Assembly: GCA_026874595.1 (NCBI GenBank) | Contig: CM049307.1 | Coordinates: 22,053,079 to 22,117,078, forward strand | Length of the DNA stretch: 64,000 bases | Source of the DNA: Sipunculus nudus | Lineage: Eukaryota > Annelida > Sipuncula > Golfingiida > Sipunculidae | Direction: 5' to 3' | Shown: positions 1-10,489 of the stretch, one piece after another | Layout of the letters: every line of letters begins with the position of its first letter | How positions within the stretch are numbered: the first letter of the stretch is position 1 | Position numbers and translations under genes: made by a program | The notes under the pieces: model-generated | Seen by the model: the letters and a program-made list of their open reading frames with translations, nothing else | Told to the model about the DNA's origin: nothing | The model's database searches: none

Positions 1-1345
1 CAGCCGCACGCCCGACTGCACTCTAAATCATACAAATGGACGCAGTGTTTCTTATTTCTTTGTGAAGATCATGAGTCGAGTTCACCACCGCTTCCGTGCA
101 GGTATACACGTACCTTAAGTGTATCTATTCCACAAAGCGTCTTTTTTTTCCTTATAATTGCTCACATCAGAGAGTTCTGGCTACAGCTTGGGCCCTGCGT
201 TCATGCTGATATGTGTTTTTCCTGTTCTCCCACGTTGGTGTTCTGATATGACGGGCATTTACCGGCTCTTACTGGTATCCACTGCGATAAGACAGGTAAA
301 TCCCTCATACCCCCTTCTGGAGGTATAATTACATGCTGGAAATTAGTAACAGAAAGAATGCAGAAAGTCTGGCATAATATGACCTGGTCTGTTTTTATTA
401 ATGAAATGATTCTTAAAACCCAATATATGTATAATATATATAAGGCAGAATTGACGCCTGGGCGAGGAGTCAAAGTGGGGTCTTCCGCGACGTTGCTGAT
501 AACTTTACTTACAAGATGGTATTTATGGATATTTGATATTCACATTTGCCTATAATAAAACTTATCTACTTTCCCATTTAGTCATGTTCGTTAACAAATT
601 AATGTATCTTCATATTCACGTATTGTTACGTCAGATGACTTGGTGGGACAGTAACATACATTGAAAAGCCCCATCGAGGCATATCAGCGATTGCTTATTC
701 CCCTATACGCATCACGAGGGAAGTACCGGATTGAGAGTGACATACAGAATACTGAGGCAGCCGCCGGGGGCTCTCAGCTGATGGATTTATTCTTTTGCCG
801 TCCAGGATATGAAATAACACTCTGAGCGGGATGGAGATTACATCCCTGGTCTCAAGGCACAAAAATACCCGCAGCCATGTTTTGATTAATATTAGAGCCA
901 TCTCGTGTTATCTTCTTATGATCAGAGTTTGACAAAAACGGACAGTATCCAGGGGTATAATTTACGTTTTAGACAATGCGGCCAGTGACGATGATTTATC
1001 CTGGCAAGGAAAGTGAATGCCAGGTCTGTAGATTTATCACTGTCTGAAGAAATTCAGGCCAATCAGCTCGGGGATAAGCAGATCGGTCCATTTGGGTCCT
1101 TTGTAGAACGCGGACATAAATTTTACTCTATGCCAAAGATGCCATGATTCAGAAATGACGTATATGTTAGTTCGATTATTGGCTCGTATCATGCGGGATT
1201 TTAGACGTCTTTATTATACCATGTGTATCACGCAGACACGTGTACATACATATACGCGCATACACACACAGACGGACACACATACCTTTGCGCCTTTCCA
1301 TGTATTTTTGATAAATGAGTAATGAAAAGGCTTCTAGGGACTTCC

Positions 1346-1349
<4 letters not shown>
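1..1349. other. Unassigned AT-rich DNA, no gene seen
   Basis: No frame here resembles a known protein and none exceeds about 90 codons. I see no tRNA, inverted-repeat element or clear tandem array. It may be intergenic, intronic or decayed repeat DNA. Confidence 0.5.
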
Positions 1350-1398
<49 letters not shown>

Positions 1399-1432
1399 GT
1401 GTGTGTGTGTGATGGTGTGTGTGTGTGTGTGT
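1350..1432. repeat. Compound (TA)n-(TG)n microsatellite
   Basis: An alternating TA tract with one interruption passes directly into a TG tract that also has one interruption. The hydrophobic short frames across it are products of the repeat and are not genes. Confidence 0.95.
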
Positions 1433-4400
1433 AAGTTGGCCTCCCATCTAAAGTTTATCTTTATTCCCGGCCGATTTTTTTAAGTGGCCAGAAAACTTAT
1501 AAGTCTCGCCAGCCGGCGAAAGTCCGCACACCTACCGATTTTCCGTGCAGATCACCATATTTTCCCCTCCATTTTCATCACTTCTGATTTCGTCTCCAGG
1601 GTTATAATTAGCGTCAACAATGATAAAAGAAGGAACGGAAGGTGGAAATCAGCCGTTTTTCGATTCCGTCATCACATCTACAGAATTTTCCGTCAGGATA
1701 ACCATTAGCCGGAAATCCTTGACATTGTCAACTTGTCAATGACATCTTTATTATAACTGTGGCACTGAATCGTTATTGTTGCAAAGCCTTGGTTATGTCC
1801 GCTCTGGTTTTAAGGTATGGCCTATCGGGGATGATGTGTTGTCCTATGGGGGCCATTTCTATAGTTTTCTTAAATCCTGAGGAATTTGACATTATCATTT
1901 TCGAGACGTCGCGAATGGTCTCTCCTAGTGCATCCATTAGAAAGTGCGCCAGCACGTGTATTCAATAGGTAAACTCGTCCCATGTAAAACCCATCGCGAA
2001 CAAACTCGGTCGAAGTCACGAAAGCTTGTCCCAACACAAGACGGGTTATCTGGTGGTATTTGCGATGAATGCATTCTGACGTTTGTGATGTCACAACGCA
2101 AGTAAAATGCTTTAAATTAAGTGAAACTTATTGCAGTCGTGCAACAAAAATATACTTTATTTAAAGGAATAGTGATATAAGAAATCGATGGCTATCACTT
2201 GAATCCTCTAGGTGACGTGTGATCGGATCTGAAGGGCTACCTCTTCTCCGGGAAGTTGACATCTTACAGGCTTTTACGTTTTAAGTGCCCGGCTGTAGCT
2301 GTGGCCGAGATAATTCAGTACAAAAAAGCAGAAATAGAGATTGTGTTTATAAATCCACTCACACCCACCCCCAGCGTCGAGGTTTTTATCTTCGTGGACA
2401 TTGAATGAGTCATATTCAGCTGCAGGGATATGTGTCTTTGATCGACGTCCCTTCGTCAGTGGGGTACATGAGGATACCAACACCGTTAGACCAAGAAAGC
2501 ACCATTTTGATTTGAAAAATGTGGGGATGGCCTGGACTACTTGTCTCAACTGTCAAACTTCAAAATCAAAATTTGTTACATTACACGGAAACACCCTCAA
2601 TTTACATTTCACATGCGTGTGCTTACAAAATAGTGCTTATTCACCAACATCCTCAAATATACCCTTGTATATGTAATTACCTTGAATCAATCCTTAGTCA
2701 ACATAAATGAACGGACTACATTGCTCCCCTCCGTAACTTTATACCCATGCGGGTATAATAATATATATATATATATGGTTAACATGAATAAAAAGACACA
2801 GGGATATATACTTTTGTAAATATTGTTTGCAAAAATATGTCATATAGCATTTGAGTATGGATTAATGAATAAAAGCTTGTATAAAAAAACAATAATTTTT
2901 CATTAAAAATACTTGATATAAGTGTATTCTTACAATGAAAAAACCCAATAATGAGATGTAAAGATAAATGAATTCTTGAAATGGATTTGGTTGAATTCAC
3001 GAATATATAGATCTATATCGAAAACAGTTCAAAAGTTCAGGTCCAAAACAAAATTATGAGTCCCTGAAAAACAGAACTGGCTGTCACCTTTTACTATTAT
3101 GGCTGTTATTAAGCCGTTTATGTGGAATCCTGAAATTTAATATAATTTAATCAAATTAAATATTTATATAGGTCTAACCTTCTTCTCTTCATTTCTTCAT
3201 TTCATTTTTTTTATTGTTGCAAGAAAAAACTTAGTCCTTCAATGGATCCGACAAAAAAAAACTAAGGTACCTTTGCTCATAAAATATACTTCAAATGCAT
3301 GCAGTCTCAGATATCAAATTATGGCTGTCAGGAGACCGTGTTTCGTATGGCAATAATTGCAACCTAAGAAATATTTAAAATATTCAGGTACGCCTTCAAA
3401 CAAACATTTATAGACAAGTCAACACATAAAATTTCGATATCTTTGTTCCACAGTCATCTAACCTAGATGTTTAATTAATGACGCAGATGATGTGTTTTTG
3501 CGGAAGTTAACATTCATGAGCGCTTGCATGATTCTGATACAGCAGAACTTTGAATTTTCACCTGGCATAATATTATCTTTGACGTCAGAGGAACAATTTC
3601 ACTGGAAAAGAGTGACTTTTTAATTTATGTTAATAACACTTCTGGCATCATTATCGTAGAGGATTGAAGGTTAAAATAACAAAGATAAATCCTTAAAATC
3701 AAAGTTGCAGATGAAATAATATTATAATAAAAGACGTTTGGATTATGATAAAAGACGTTTGGAAACTATCTAAATGGTTTTCATTTTCAAAATAATATAT
3801 ATCAGACCAGATTAAAATATAATTTTCTTCATGCAGCATGTTTTCTTGATTCACCCGAAACTGACATCATTTTCAACATCACTGAGCAGTCAGTGTTAGT
3901 CAAAAGTAAAACAAATGACCCATTGGGTCATGATGCTCAGTTGACATCCACAATGATAGTCACATTTTCAAAACTTGCTGATGTCTGAAATTTGTCAGTC
4001 TAACGATTATATTTAAATTTGATTAAGAAATAAAAGGTATAAGTGGCAGCCAATGCATAGACACTTTGTGCTTTAGTATGCATTTGATCTCTAAAGTTTC
4101 GAAAGAACACTTTGGTCCAATCTTTTTTAGACTTATGACATTTTGTTAAATTAAAACGGTTGAACAAATTTTTGTTTTTGCATTTTGACAGGGATGTGTG
4201 TGTAAATGTATTTCATTTTAATTTTGAAGGCCCATGGAAACCCTTCTGCAGGATACAACAACGTGTACAGGGTACAGGTCTTGGTGATCTAATTTTAGTT
4301 TTCTTTCAAGATTTCACAAGAACCTGGGTGGACTGCAAGAAAAAACTGTCAATACCCAACGATTCCGATGCCCTGCTTACAGCCAACCGGCATAACTGAA

Positions 4401-4620
4401 ATAAATCTTAGATAAAAACACGCACTAGTACTTGCGTTACACCAAAGCAGAATCACCCCCACAAGATAAAAAAAGGTATATATTCGTGTCTCTGTGCATT
4501 GGTCTTTTATCCAGCACCATCTGCATAAATATAGATATGTGAACAATTTTATGCAATAATTTCACCAGGGGTGGATGCAGGATCTTTAAAAAGAGGGCTT
4601 TAAAATATTGGCACAATCCA
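1433..4620. other. Unassigned AT-rich DNA with decayed repeats
   Basis: No convincing coding region. A short (TA)n lies near 2758-2776. At 3928-3942 the string GGGTCATGATGCTCA also occurs, with small changes, near 32270 and 55038, so part of this stretch is probably a fragment of a dispersed repeat family. Confidence 0.45.
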
Positions 4621-4840
4621 ACATAACTCTGGCACGGTAAAGGCAAACAAATGTGAGGGGATTGGTAATATCCTAACATAACTCTCGCATGGTACAGGCA
4701 AACAAATGTCTTGGGATTGGTAATATCCTAATATAACTCTCGCATAGTACAGGCAAACAAATGTGCCGGGATTGGTAATATCCTTACATAACTCTCGCAT
4801 GGTACAAGAAAATAAATGTGCGGGGATTGGTTATATCCTA
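4621..4840. repeat. 55-bp minisatellite, four copies
   Basis: Four head-to-tail units begin at 4621, 4676, 4731 and 4786, each exactly 55 bp with no indels between them. Each carries ACATAACTCT near its start, a CAAACAAATGT-like core (AAAATAAATGT in the last) and ATTGGTAATATCCT near its end. The units differ by a few substitutions, so this is an old or slowly homogenised array. The short minus-strand frames across it repeat the same peptide and are artefacts. Confidence 0.95.
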
Positions 4841-5987
4841 ACACTATTGGGCTAAACAATTGCATTTCGTTCTAGAAAATAAAACAAAATTTCTAATTTC
4901 CATATGTTATGCTACGTTTTTACCTATTAAGCAGAACGATTCTTTTTTTCATATGGTTTCCTGGTCAAATAAATTTCCTATGAATATAAAAACGGTAGAA
5001 CAAATCTCCCGTCTGCACTGATGTATGAAAAAAGTGCCTAAAACACCAACAATTTTCGGCCTAATACTGCAAAGTTCGTTATTCTTCAAAAGCTATACAA
5101 CACACACTTAAGTATGAAATAACAAGTCCACGTACTCTTATATCTCATTTTATTGATAACAATAATATCCAGATATTGCTCACTGACAGGTGACCATGCA
5201 TATCATCTAACAGTGAGTCCTAAGTGCTCATATTTGTGCTAAGCAGTACAGAGTTTATGTCCTGGTGCGCAGGCGTGTATATGCCGTGGAGAATGCGTTT
5301 ATTTCACTGGCTCTTTATATATTACGCTTAGCATAGTTTGAAACACGGCACCTTAGTGGCTGCCCGTCAACTACATTACAAATTGCTGTGTTTGTCATTA
5401 GGCGTTGTATGTACATTAGTTTCCCAGTGAATATTCACATTTTTTCTGTTTCTTTTCTTGTCAACCTCTGTATAAAAATACCCCAATACATGTGAAGTAA
5501 ACAATTTGCATATACATTTCTATGAGCAACAAACTGGTATATATCTATATATTAAACAGAAATACTGATTAGCAACGAATGTCTGCAGGGATAACACTAA
5601 ACATGCACACAGATGTATATTAGCCTATGCATGTATGCATATTTGTGTGGGTGTTATTCCACGCAAATAATTAAAATTTAAAGTCGGCCAAATAAACATT
5701 TTCAAGAGATAAGTTGGAAATTATATAGTATATAATTTATTCTAAGAAGATCACAAGGTATACATTTATATAACTCATTTGTTCCAATGGCGTTGAAGAT
5801 CCCTAGTTGGAAGGTGGAATTATCATTCCTTTAATTATGCAGATTCCATACTTCTTTACCTTGGTTAACAAGTGTTAAACTTAGTTTTTCTTTACCCTTT
5901 GTATTCATTAATACCTGCATTATTTAGCACCTCTCAAAAAAAATAAAACTAAATTCGTGAACTAAATCATAAGAACCTGTACACTAA

Positions 5988-5989
<2 letters not shown>
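4841..5989. other. Unassigned AT-rich DNA
   Basis: I see no gene, RNA or element with recognisable ends in this stretch. Confidence 0.45.

Positions 5990-6059
<70 letters not shown>
5990..6059. repeat. (TA)n microsatellite, about 35 units
   Basis: An uninterrupted alternating TA tract of about 70 bp. Confidence 0.98.
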
Positions 6060-6061
<2 letters not shown>

Positions 6062-7595
6062 TTTAGCACCAACCAGGACAAGTCTGTTACTTTTGTGCAG
6101 ATATTTGTACTAGGACATTATATTTTAAATTCCTTATGCAAGTCTCCCGGTGCAACTGAGTGCAGTTGTTATTGCAGGGGTTGTTGATTATATTTAGTTT
6201 AATTATATCTATTTATACATACTTGCCGCTACCTCACACATAATGGGCATGAACACGAAATGTGATAATTGCTGTGAACTTCCTGTGGTTATCCGGACTT
6301 GCCTGGTTCAGTGAAATAATTAGGTACAGACAAAGGCCTTCCAAAGGCATATTACTTTATATAACATCTGCTATATTTAGAATCTGATGCCACAGTGACA
6401 CCTGGTCAAGCTATATCCGGAACACCATTTCCTGGCGCACTGCTGTCAACCTTGCATATTAAATAACCAAACGGAGGTGCAGTATTTATAAAGTATGACA
6501 ATATCAATGAATTAAGTAACACATTTAATATCTAGGGACTTTCCACTTATAAAACAGAAAATCACTGCAGCCCCCTATATTCATCCAACTTATAAAAAAC
6601 TTGACTTTCCATTAAATGGATCACGTATTTAAGCGAATCGATGAAATAGCCACATTACCCATAATCTTGGTATTGAGCGTTTGTGCTCCTAAACGGTTCA
6701 GGTATAATTTGGACCCCTAATTCCTCCGTTAAAAAAAATCCAATGCAGGCTCCTGCAATAAAAGGCGGAACTTATCAGTTACAAAGAGAGTTGATTGACA
6801 GTCGACTTTTTATAAGAACGTATATTTGAAAAAAAAATAAGCAGCTGATAATGCACTGATGGTGATGATGTTGAGAATGAGGATGAATTGAGATAAATAG
6901 TTCTGATTTTAACCACCATTAACGGTACATGTGACTGAGCCAGTTGAAATGAAATGAGAGAATGCGCAAATGATGAGTGTGACTGCCCTTATAAATATCG
7001 AGTATATACGTTTCTTGTTTAATGAATAGTCTGAGCTTATGTGATCCATGGTTGCTAAACATAAGCAGCGAAACCAAGTCGATGGAAAAAGAGCCACTCG
7101 CCTGTCGTTTAATATTCACAGACTATTTCAAACGTTATTTCTTAAACATATTCTTTGCTTGTTCTATCTCCTACACAGCCTATTGCACTGATGAACTGAA
7201 ATAAATATAGGGTTGGTCGGACTGTGTGTAATACAAAATACAACCCCTTATTTGAGTCAGTCAAGCCTGCCGAAGCAAAAGGCTTTGTCTGTTTGAGGGA
7301 GACGATTAGTGTATTACGTTGTGTTTGCATCAAGTCCGAGTACTAAAACACAGTCATAAAATACATATCTACTGAACATATAGTCGTCATCATATAAAAT
7401 GCACTCGTCATATAAAAATATCAATTTTTACAAATTACCTGTTCACCAAAATGGAGCGGTGAACAGAGACTGGTACCGTGAACCAATGTTATGTCTGTAT
7501 GACAGATATGGACACACCTATCTAAACACCAGTGTTAAATGATAACAGCTGACGCTAGTAGCACACGATGGCAAGAAGCTGCAGACAGGTCAGAG
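6060..7595. other. Unassigned DNA downstream of the kinase gene
   Basis: This lies on the 3' side of the minus-strand kinase gene. There are only short frames with no recognisable products. It may hold a longer 3' untranslated region if the AATAAA at 7596 is not used. Confidence 0.4.
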
Positions 7596-7601
7596 TTTAT
7601 T
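7596..7601 (-). terminator. Candidate polyadenylation signal of the kinase gene
   Basis: The plus strand reads TTTATT, which is AATAAA on the kinase strand, 41 bp beyond the stop codon at 7643-7645. A GT-containing stretch (CGTGTGC on the minus strand) follows about 30 bp on, as expected of a cleavage site. AATAAA is common by chance in DNA this AT-rich, so this is only a candidate. Confidence 0.35.
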
Positions 7602-7642
7602 ACGGGATCATGGTCCTTCCCTTTGTGTCTTTTAGCTAAGGA

Positions 7643-8671
7643 TCATGGGGTCGTTGATAAGATCCACTCGCTGATTCGTCGATCCCTGTACCGTTTGTTT
7701 ACCCGGGTCTCTATGCCGTGACTTTCCAACATGGCGGTCAGTTCGGCCATGGCTTCTTGGTCACTGGCTTCGATTTCCTCTTCTTCATCTCGTTTAGGCT
7801 TTTGTAACCAGTCATCGTCCAAGTATTTATGTACCTCTTTAACGGGGCAACGTCTGTCCGGTTTTGGATCCAAAACCCGGCGAAATAATCGCAATAGGCG
7901 CGAGGTGAAACCCCTCCACTGAGTTGGTATTTTTGTTGTTTTTCTCTTCTGCCATACAAAATATTCCATGTAATAATTGTCTTTCACGTGCGCTAGTTCC
8001 CAAGGAAAGTTCCCTGTCAGGCAGCAAAATATGAGGACCCCGAAGGCCCACACATCTGCCGCCGTGTCTACCGCATAGCGCTCCCCTTTAAGTGCTTCAC
8101 AAATCTCTGGAGGGGTGTATGGAATGCCATTGCTGACTTTTCGAACCATTGTGTTGGTTTTACAAGTCATTCCAAAGTCCATTAATTTTATTCGATGCAG
8201 GTGTTCATCAAACAGGAGGATGTTCTCCGGCTTTAGGTCTCTGTGTACAAGATTCTTGCTGTGCATAAATTCCAGCGCAGAGGATATTTGTTTCACCACA
8301 CATTTCGCTTGAGATTCCGGAAGTCCGACCTGCGGCGTGATAGCCTCAAACAAGTCCCCGCAGGGCGCATGCTCTTGAGCGAATATGTACGACTCTGCCG
8401 TTTCAAATGCTACATCAAAAGTGTCTAAAATATTACGATGCGGAGATAAGTAGTAGCTATAGTTAAATTCGCGTAGGAAGTCTTTCATTTTGGCGGAAGA
8501 TTTTGAGAGTACTTTCAGCGCTACCTTTTCTTTGGTCTGGTGGCATTTTGCAAGAACTACTTTGCCGTAGGTGCCGCTGCCCAAGTCCTTTATCACTGTG
8601 TAGTTTTTCTCTAATTCTTTGTACATCAAGGCGTCAGCAACGCTGCTCCTTGGCGAACAGTCGGCGTTCAT
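7643..8671 (-). CDS. SBK1-like serine/threonine protein kinase
   Basis: A cytosolic protein kinase that transfers ATP phosphate to Ser/Thr; the family is SH3-binding-domain kinase (SBK). Numbered from the ATG at 8671 (342 residues), the domain runs about 24-286: glycine loop GSGTYGKV 31-38, VALK Lys53, helix-C Glu68, catalytic HRDLKPEN 143-150, DFG 165-167, DVWAFG 206-211. FAQEHAPCGDLFE, PQVGLPE and LTGNFPWE are the SBK-type phrases. All catalytic residues are present. The usual APE motif reads PPE (187-189). The C-terminal tail is acidic (DEEEEIEASD). The ATG has A at -3. The frame stays open upstream of it as far as a TAG at 8798-8800, without another ATG, so a 5' exon could add residues. 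There are no introns across the domain. Substrates cannot be inferred. Confidence 0.9.
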   Translation of the reverse strand: MNADCSPRSSVADALMYKELEKNYTVIKDLGSGTYGKVVLAKCHQTKEKVALKVLSKSSAKMKDFLREFNYSYYLSPHRNILDTFDVAFETAESYIFAQEHAPCGDLFEAITPQVGLPESQAKCVVKQISSALEFMHSKNLVHRDLKPENILLFDEHLHRIKLMDFGMTCKTNTMVRKVSNGIPYTPPEICEALKGERYAVDTAADVWAFGVLIFCCLTGNFPWELAHVKDNYYMEYFVWQKRKTTKIPTQWRGFTSRLLRLFRRVLDPKPDRRCPVKEVHKYLDDDWLQKPKRDEEEEIEASDQEAMAELTAMLESHGIETRVNKRYRDRRISEWILSTTP

Positions 8672-9730
8672 AATGTACCGGTCCGTTCGTCCTCTCCTGT
8701 AGCGGGTTTTCGCCGGTAGACCCGTCTTGGAGGCTAAAGGTGACCACTCTGACAAGACACGCGGGGTCTCGGCGACGCCTCCAACAGCGCCTCTTTCCTA
8801 GTGGACGTGAATGTACAGTGACGCACTCCTTACTTCAAACCTGCAGATATATAGAACGAGTTGAACGTTAACTTAAAGCCAAATTATCCCAAGTCAAATG
8901 GAACGCCAACAAGAAATAATTTCTTTCTTCATATAACTTCATGAATACAATTACATAGGCTTACATACACGCCCGACATTCTTATAGATATAGAGACCTC
9001 CTGTTACTTACAGGGACGTGCCTTTTACATGCTTGTAGGGACATCCCTTTTACATCCATATAGGAGCATCCATTACTCGCATGGTGATCATGTTTCCTTC
9101 AGGTAGGAATATCCTGTTTCATGCAGGGACATGCTTTTTTAAATCCATGAATGAATTAATACATGTATGTAGTGGTTAACTGTTACGTAAAGGGGCGTCC
9201 GATCACATGCAATGAAGGGACATACAGAGGACTACAAATACTATATCATGACTCTCCTTCTGTATAAGCACCGGTTTTCATGTTTTATGTGATATACCTT
9301 CCAGAAAACCTTTTGCTCTGACTTGCTCTTCTACGCTTCTAATAAAACTGAACGATTAAAAACAGCGATTAATAGCGATACCGACAAAATCATAATGAAA
9401 ATGATTCGGCTCCTCAAAGCTTGTACAAGTAAACTGGTATACAGGGATGATGATGACGATTGAATGTTACTGTTTTGTTCTCTGAGCGGGTATTGATGCT
9501 GGCCAACCATGTGGCAGACAACATGATTCAGCGCAGTCACAGCTGTCAGACACAATGAGAATATCAATATAATCAGACTGAGCAATGCCTGAACAAATAC
9601 CAAGAATAAATTTTCTGTCGCGATTCCTGCCCATCTCCTATATATATTTAGTCTTATTGATCTTGTGGCTCCGGAAGCACTCGGGACAACAAAAGTTGCA
9701 TCATGCAACAGGTCTTACATCAATGCAACA

Positions 9731-9731
<1 letters not shown>
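8672..9731. other. Region upstream of the kinase, with a low-confidence membrane frame
   Basis: The first 130 bp are GC-richer and probably hold the 5' untranslated region or an acceptor site of the kinase. At about 9011-9230 there are degenerate copies of a roughly 25-bp phrase (AGGGACATCCCTTTTACAT). A minus-strand frame (9331-9708, no ATG at its start) has two hydrophobic stretches, around LFLVFVQALLSLIILIFSL and IIFIMILSVSLLIAVF. It could be one exon of a small membrane protein, but I cannot name it and it may be chance. Confidence 0.3.

Positions 9732-9791
<60 letters not shown>
9732..9791. repeat. (TA)n microsatellite
   Basis: Uninterrupted TA tract that ends 15 bp before the hammerhead ribozyme segment. 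Confidence 0.98.
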
Positions 9792-9792
<1 letters not shown>

Positions 9793-9805
9793 CTTCATTC
9801 TAACC

Positions 9806-9857
9806 AAATTCACCTGATGATCGGGTCGAATCCCGTGAAACAGACTGTTGTGAATTT
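9806..9857 (+). ncRNA. Type I hammerhead ribozyme (copy 1)
   Basis: A self-cleaving RNA motif. The core box CTGATGA is at 9814-9820 and GAAA at 9837-9840. Stem I pairs AAATTCAC (9806-9813) with GTGAATTT (9850-9857), eight perfect pairs. Stem II pairs CGGG (9822-9825) with CCCG (9832-9835) around a six-base loop, above a T/T pair where G-C is usual. Stem III pairs ACA (9840-9842) with TGT (9846-9848) around GAC. The predicted cleavage follows the GTT triplet, between 9849 and 9850. Such motifs are known from Penelope-like retroelements and retrozymes in animals. The motif sits between two (TA)n tracts, and I see no reverse transcriptase attached. Confidence 0.8.
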
Positions 9858-9879
9858 ACAGTGTTGTTTTTCTTCAGTG

Positions 9880-9880
<1 letters not shown>

Positions 9881-9946
<66 letters not shown>
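9881..9946. repeat. (TA)n microsatellite
   Basis: Uninterrupted TA tract that begins 23 bp after the hammerhead's stem I. Confidence 0.98.
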
Positions 9947-9947
<1 letters not shown>

Positions 9948-10104
9948 TGTGAAACCTTGTAATATACCACCCATGGGACTGGCCTTAGGTGGCCTTAATT
10001 CGCAGGTGGTCTTATTAAGGTCAGATTTAACGAATGTGATGTTTTTAGTTCAGTCAAGGCTGGTCTTAATAGACAGACTGTCTTTCAGACAGTTTTCCAC
10101 TCCA

Positions 10105-10107
<3 letters not shown>
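9947..10107. mobile_element. Short interspersed segment between two (TA)n tracts
   Basis: About 160 bp beginning CTGTGAAACCTTGTAATAT and ending TTTTCCACTCCACTG, bounded on both sides by long TA tracts. Internally GGTGGCCTTAATTCGCAGG and GGTCTTATTAAGG resemble non-autonomous DNA-element remnants. The termini are not convincing inverted repeats, so the class is uncertain. Confidence 0.4.

Positions 10108-10184
<77 letters not shown>
10108..10184. repeat. (TA)n microsatellite
   Basis: Uninterrupted TA tract, the third within 460 bp. Confidence 0.98.
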
Positions 10185-10187
<3 letters not shown>

Positions 10188-10402
10188 TTTTCGCTGCAAT
10201 ACCTCTTGGTTTTATTTATTGATTTTCTGCTTATCCGTGAGTAGAAATGCTTGTCGGATCTTAGAGATGGACACACTTTCATCGTTGGATCTCCCGAGGA
10301 TAATTTGTTTTGACTCCCTTTTCCCTAATTAGTCGAAATAACACGAGCAGAACTGACGTCTCCTTGATAACGTGTCTTATTTTCCAGGCTGACAAAGAAA
10401 TC

Positions 10403-10489
10403 ACAGCCATTACTCTCTTGTTACCATTAATACAGCTATTACTCTCTTGTTACACAGATTACATCCATTACTTTCTTGTTACACCTACT
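10403..10489. repeat. 29-bp tandem repeat, three copies
   Basis: Units begin at 10403, 10432 and 10461. Each has an ACA(G/T)C start followed by ATTACT(C/T)TCTTGTTAC. Three copies with few differences. Confidence 0.9.

Noticed and set aside
2440-2475. Minus-strand CTGACGA suggesting another hammerhead
   Set aside because: No GAAA box follows at the right distance and no stem I pairing is visible.
7028-7085. Possible hammerhead (CTGAGC...GCGAAACC...GTC)
   Set aside because: The first core box does not fit CTGANGA, although a hairpin could form between the boxes.
9331-9708. 125-codon minus-strand frame with two hydrophobic segments as a membrane-protein gene
   Set aside because: No ATG, no recognisable family, and AT-rich DNA readily gives hydrophobic frames; noted only as a possibility.
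9823-9836. tRNA B-box-like GGGTCGAATCCC
   Set aside because: It is stem II of the hammerhead ribozyme; no A box or tRNA fold surrounds it.
9817-10332. 171-codon frame and similar Tyr/Ile-repeat frames over TA tracts
   Set aside because: They translate (TA)n microsatellites; no conserved domain.
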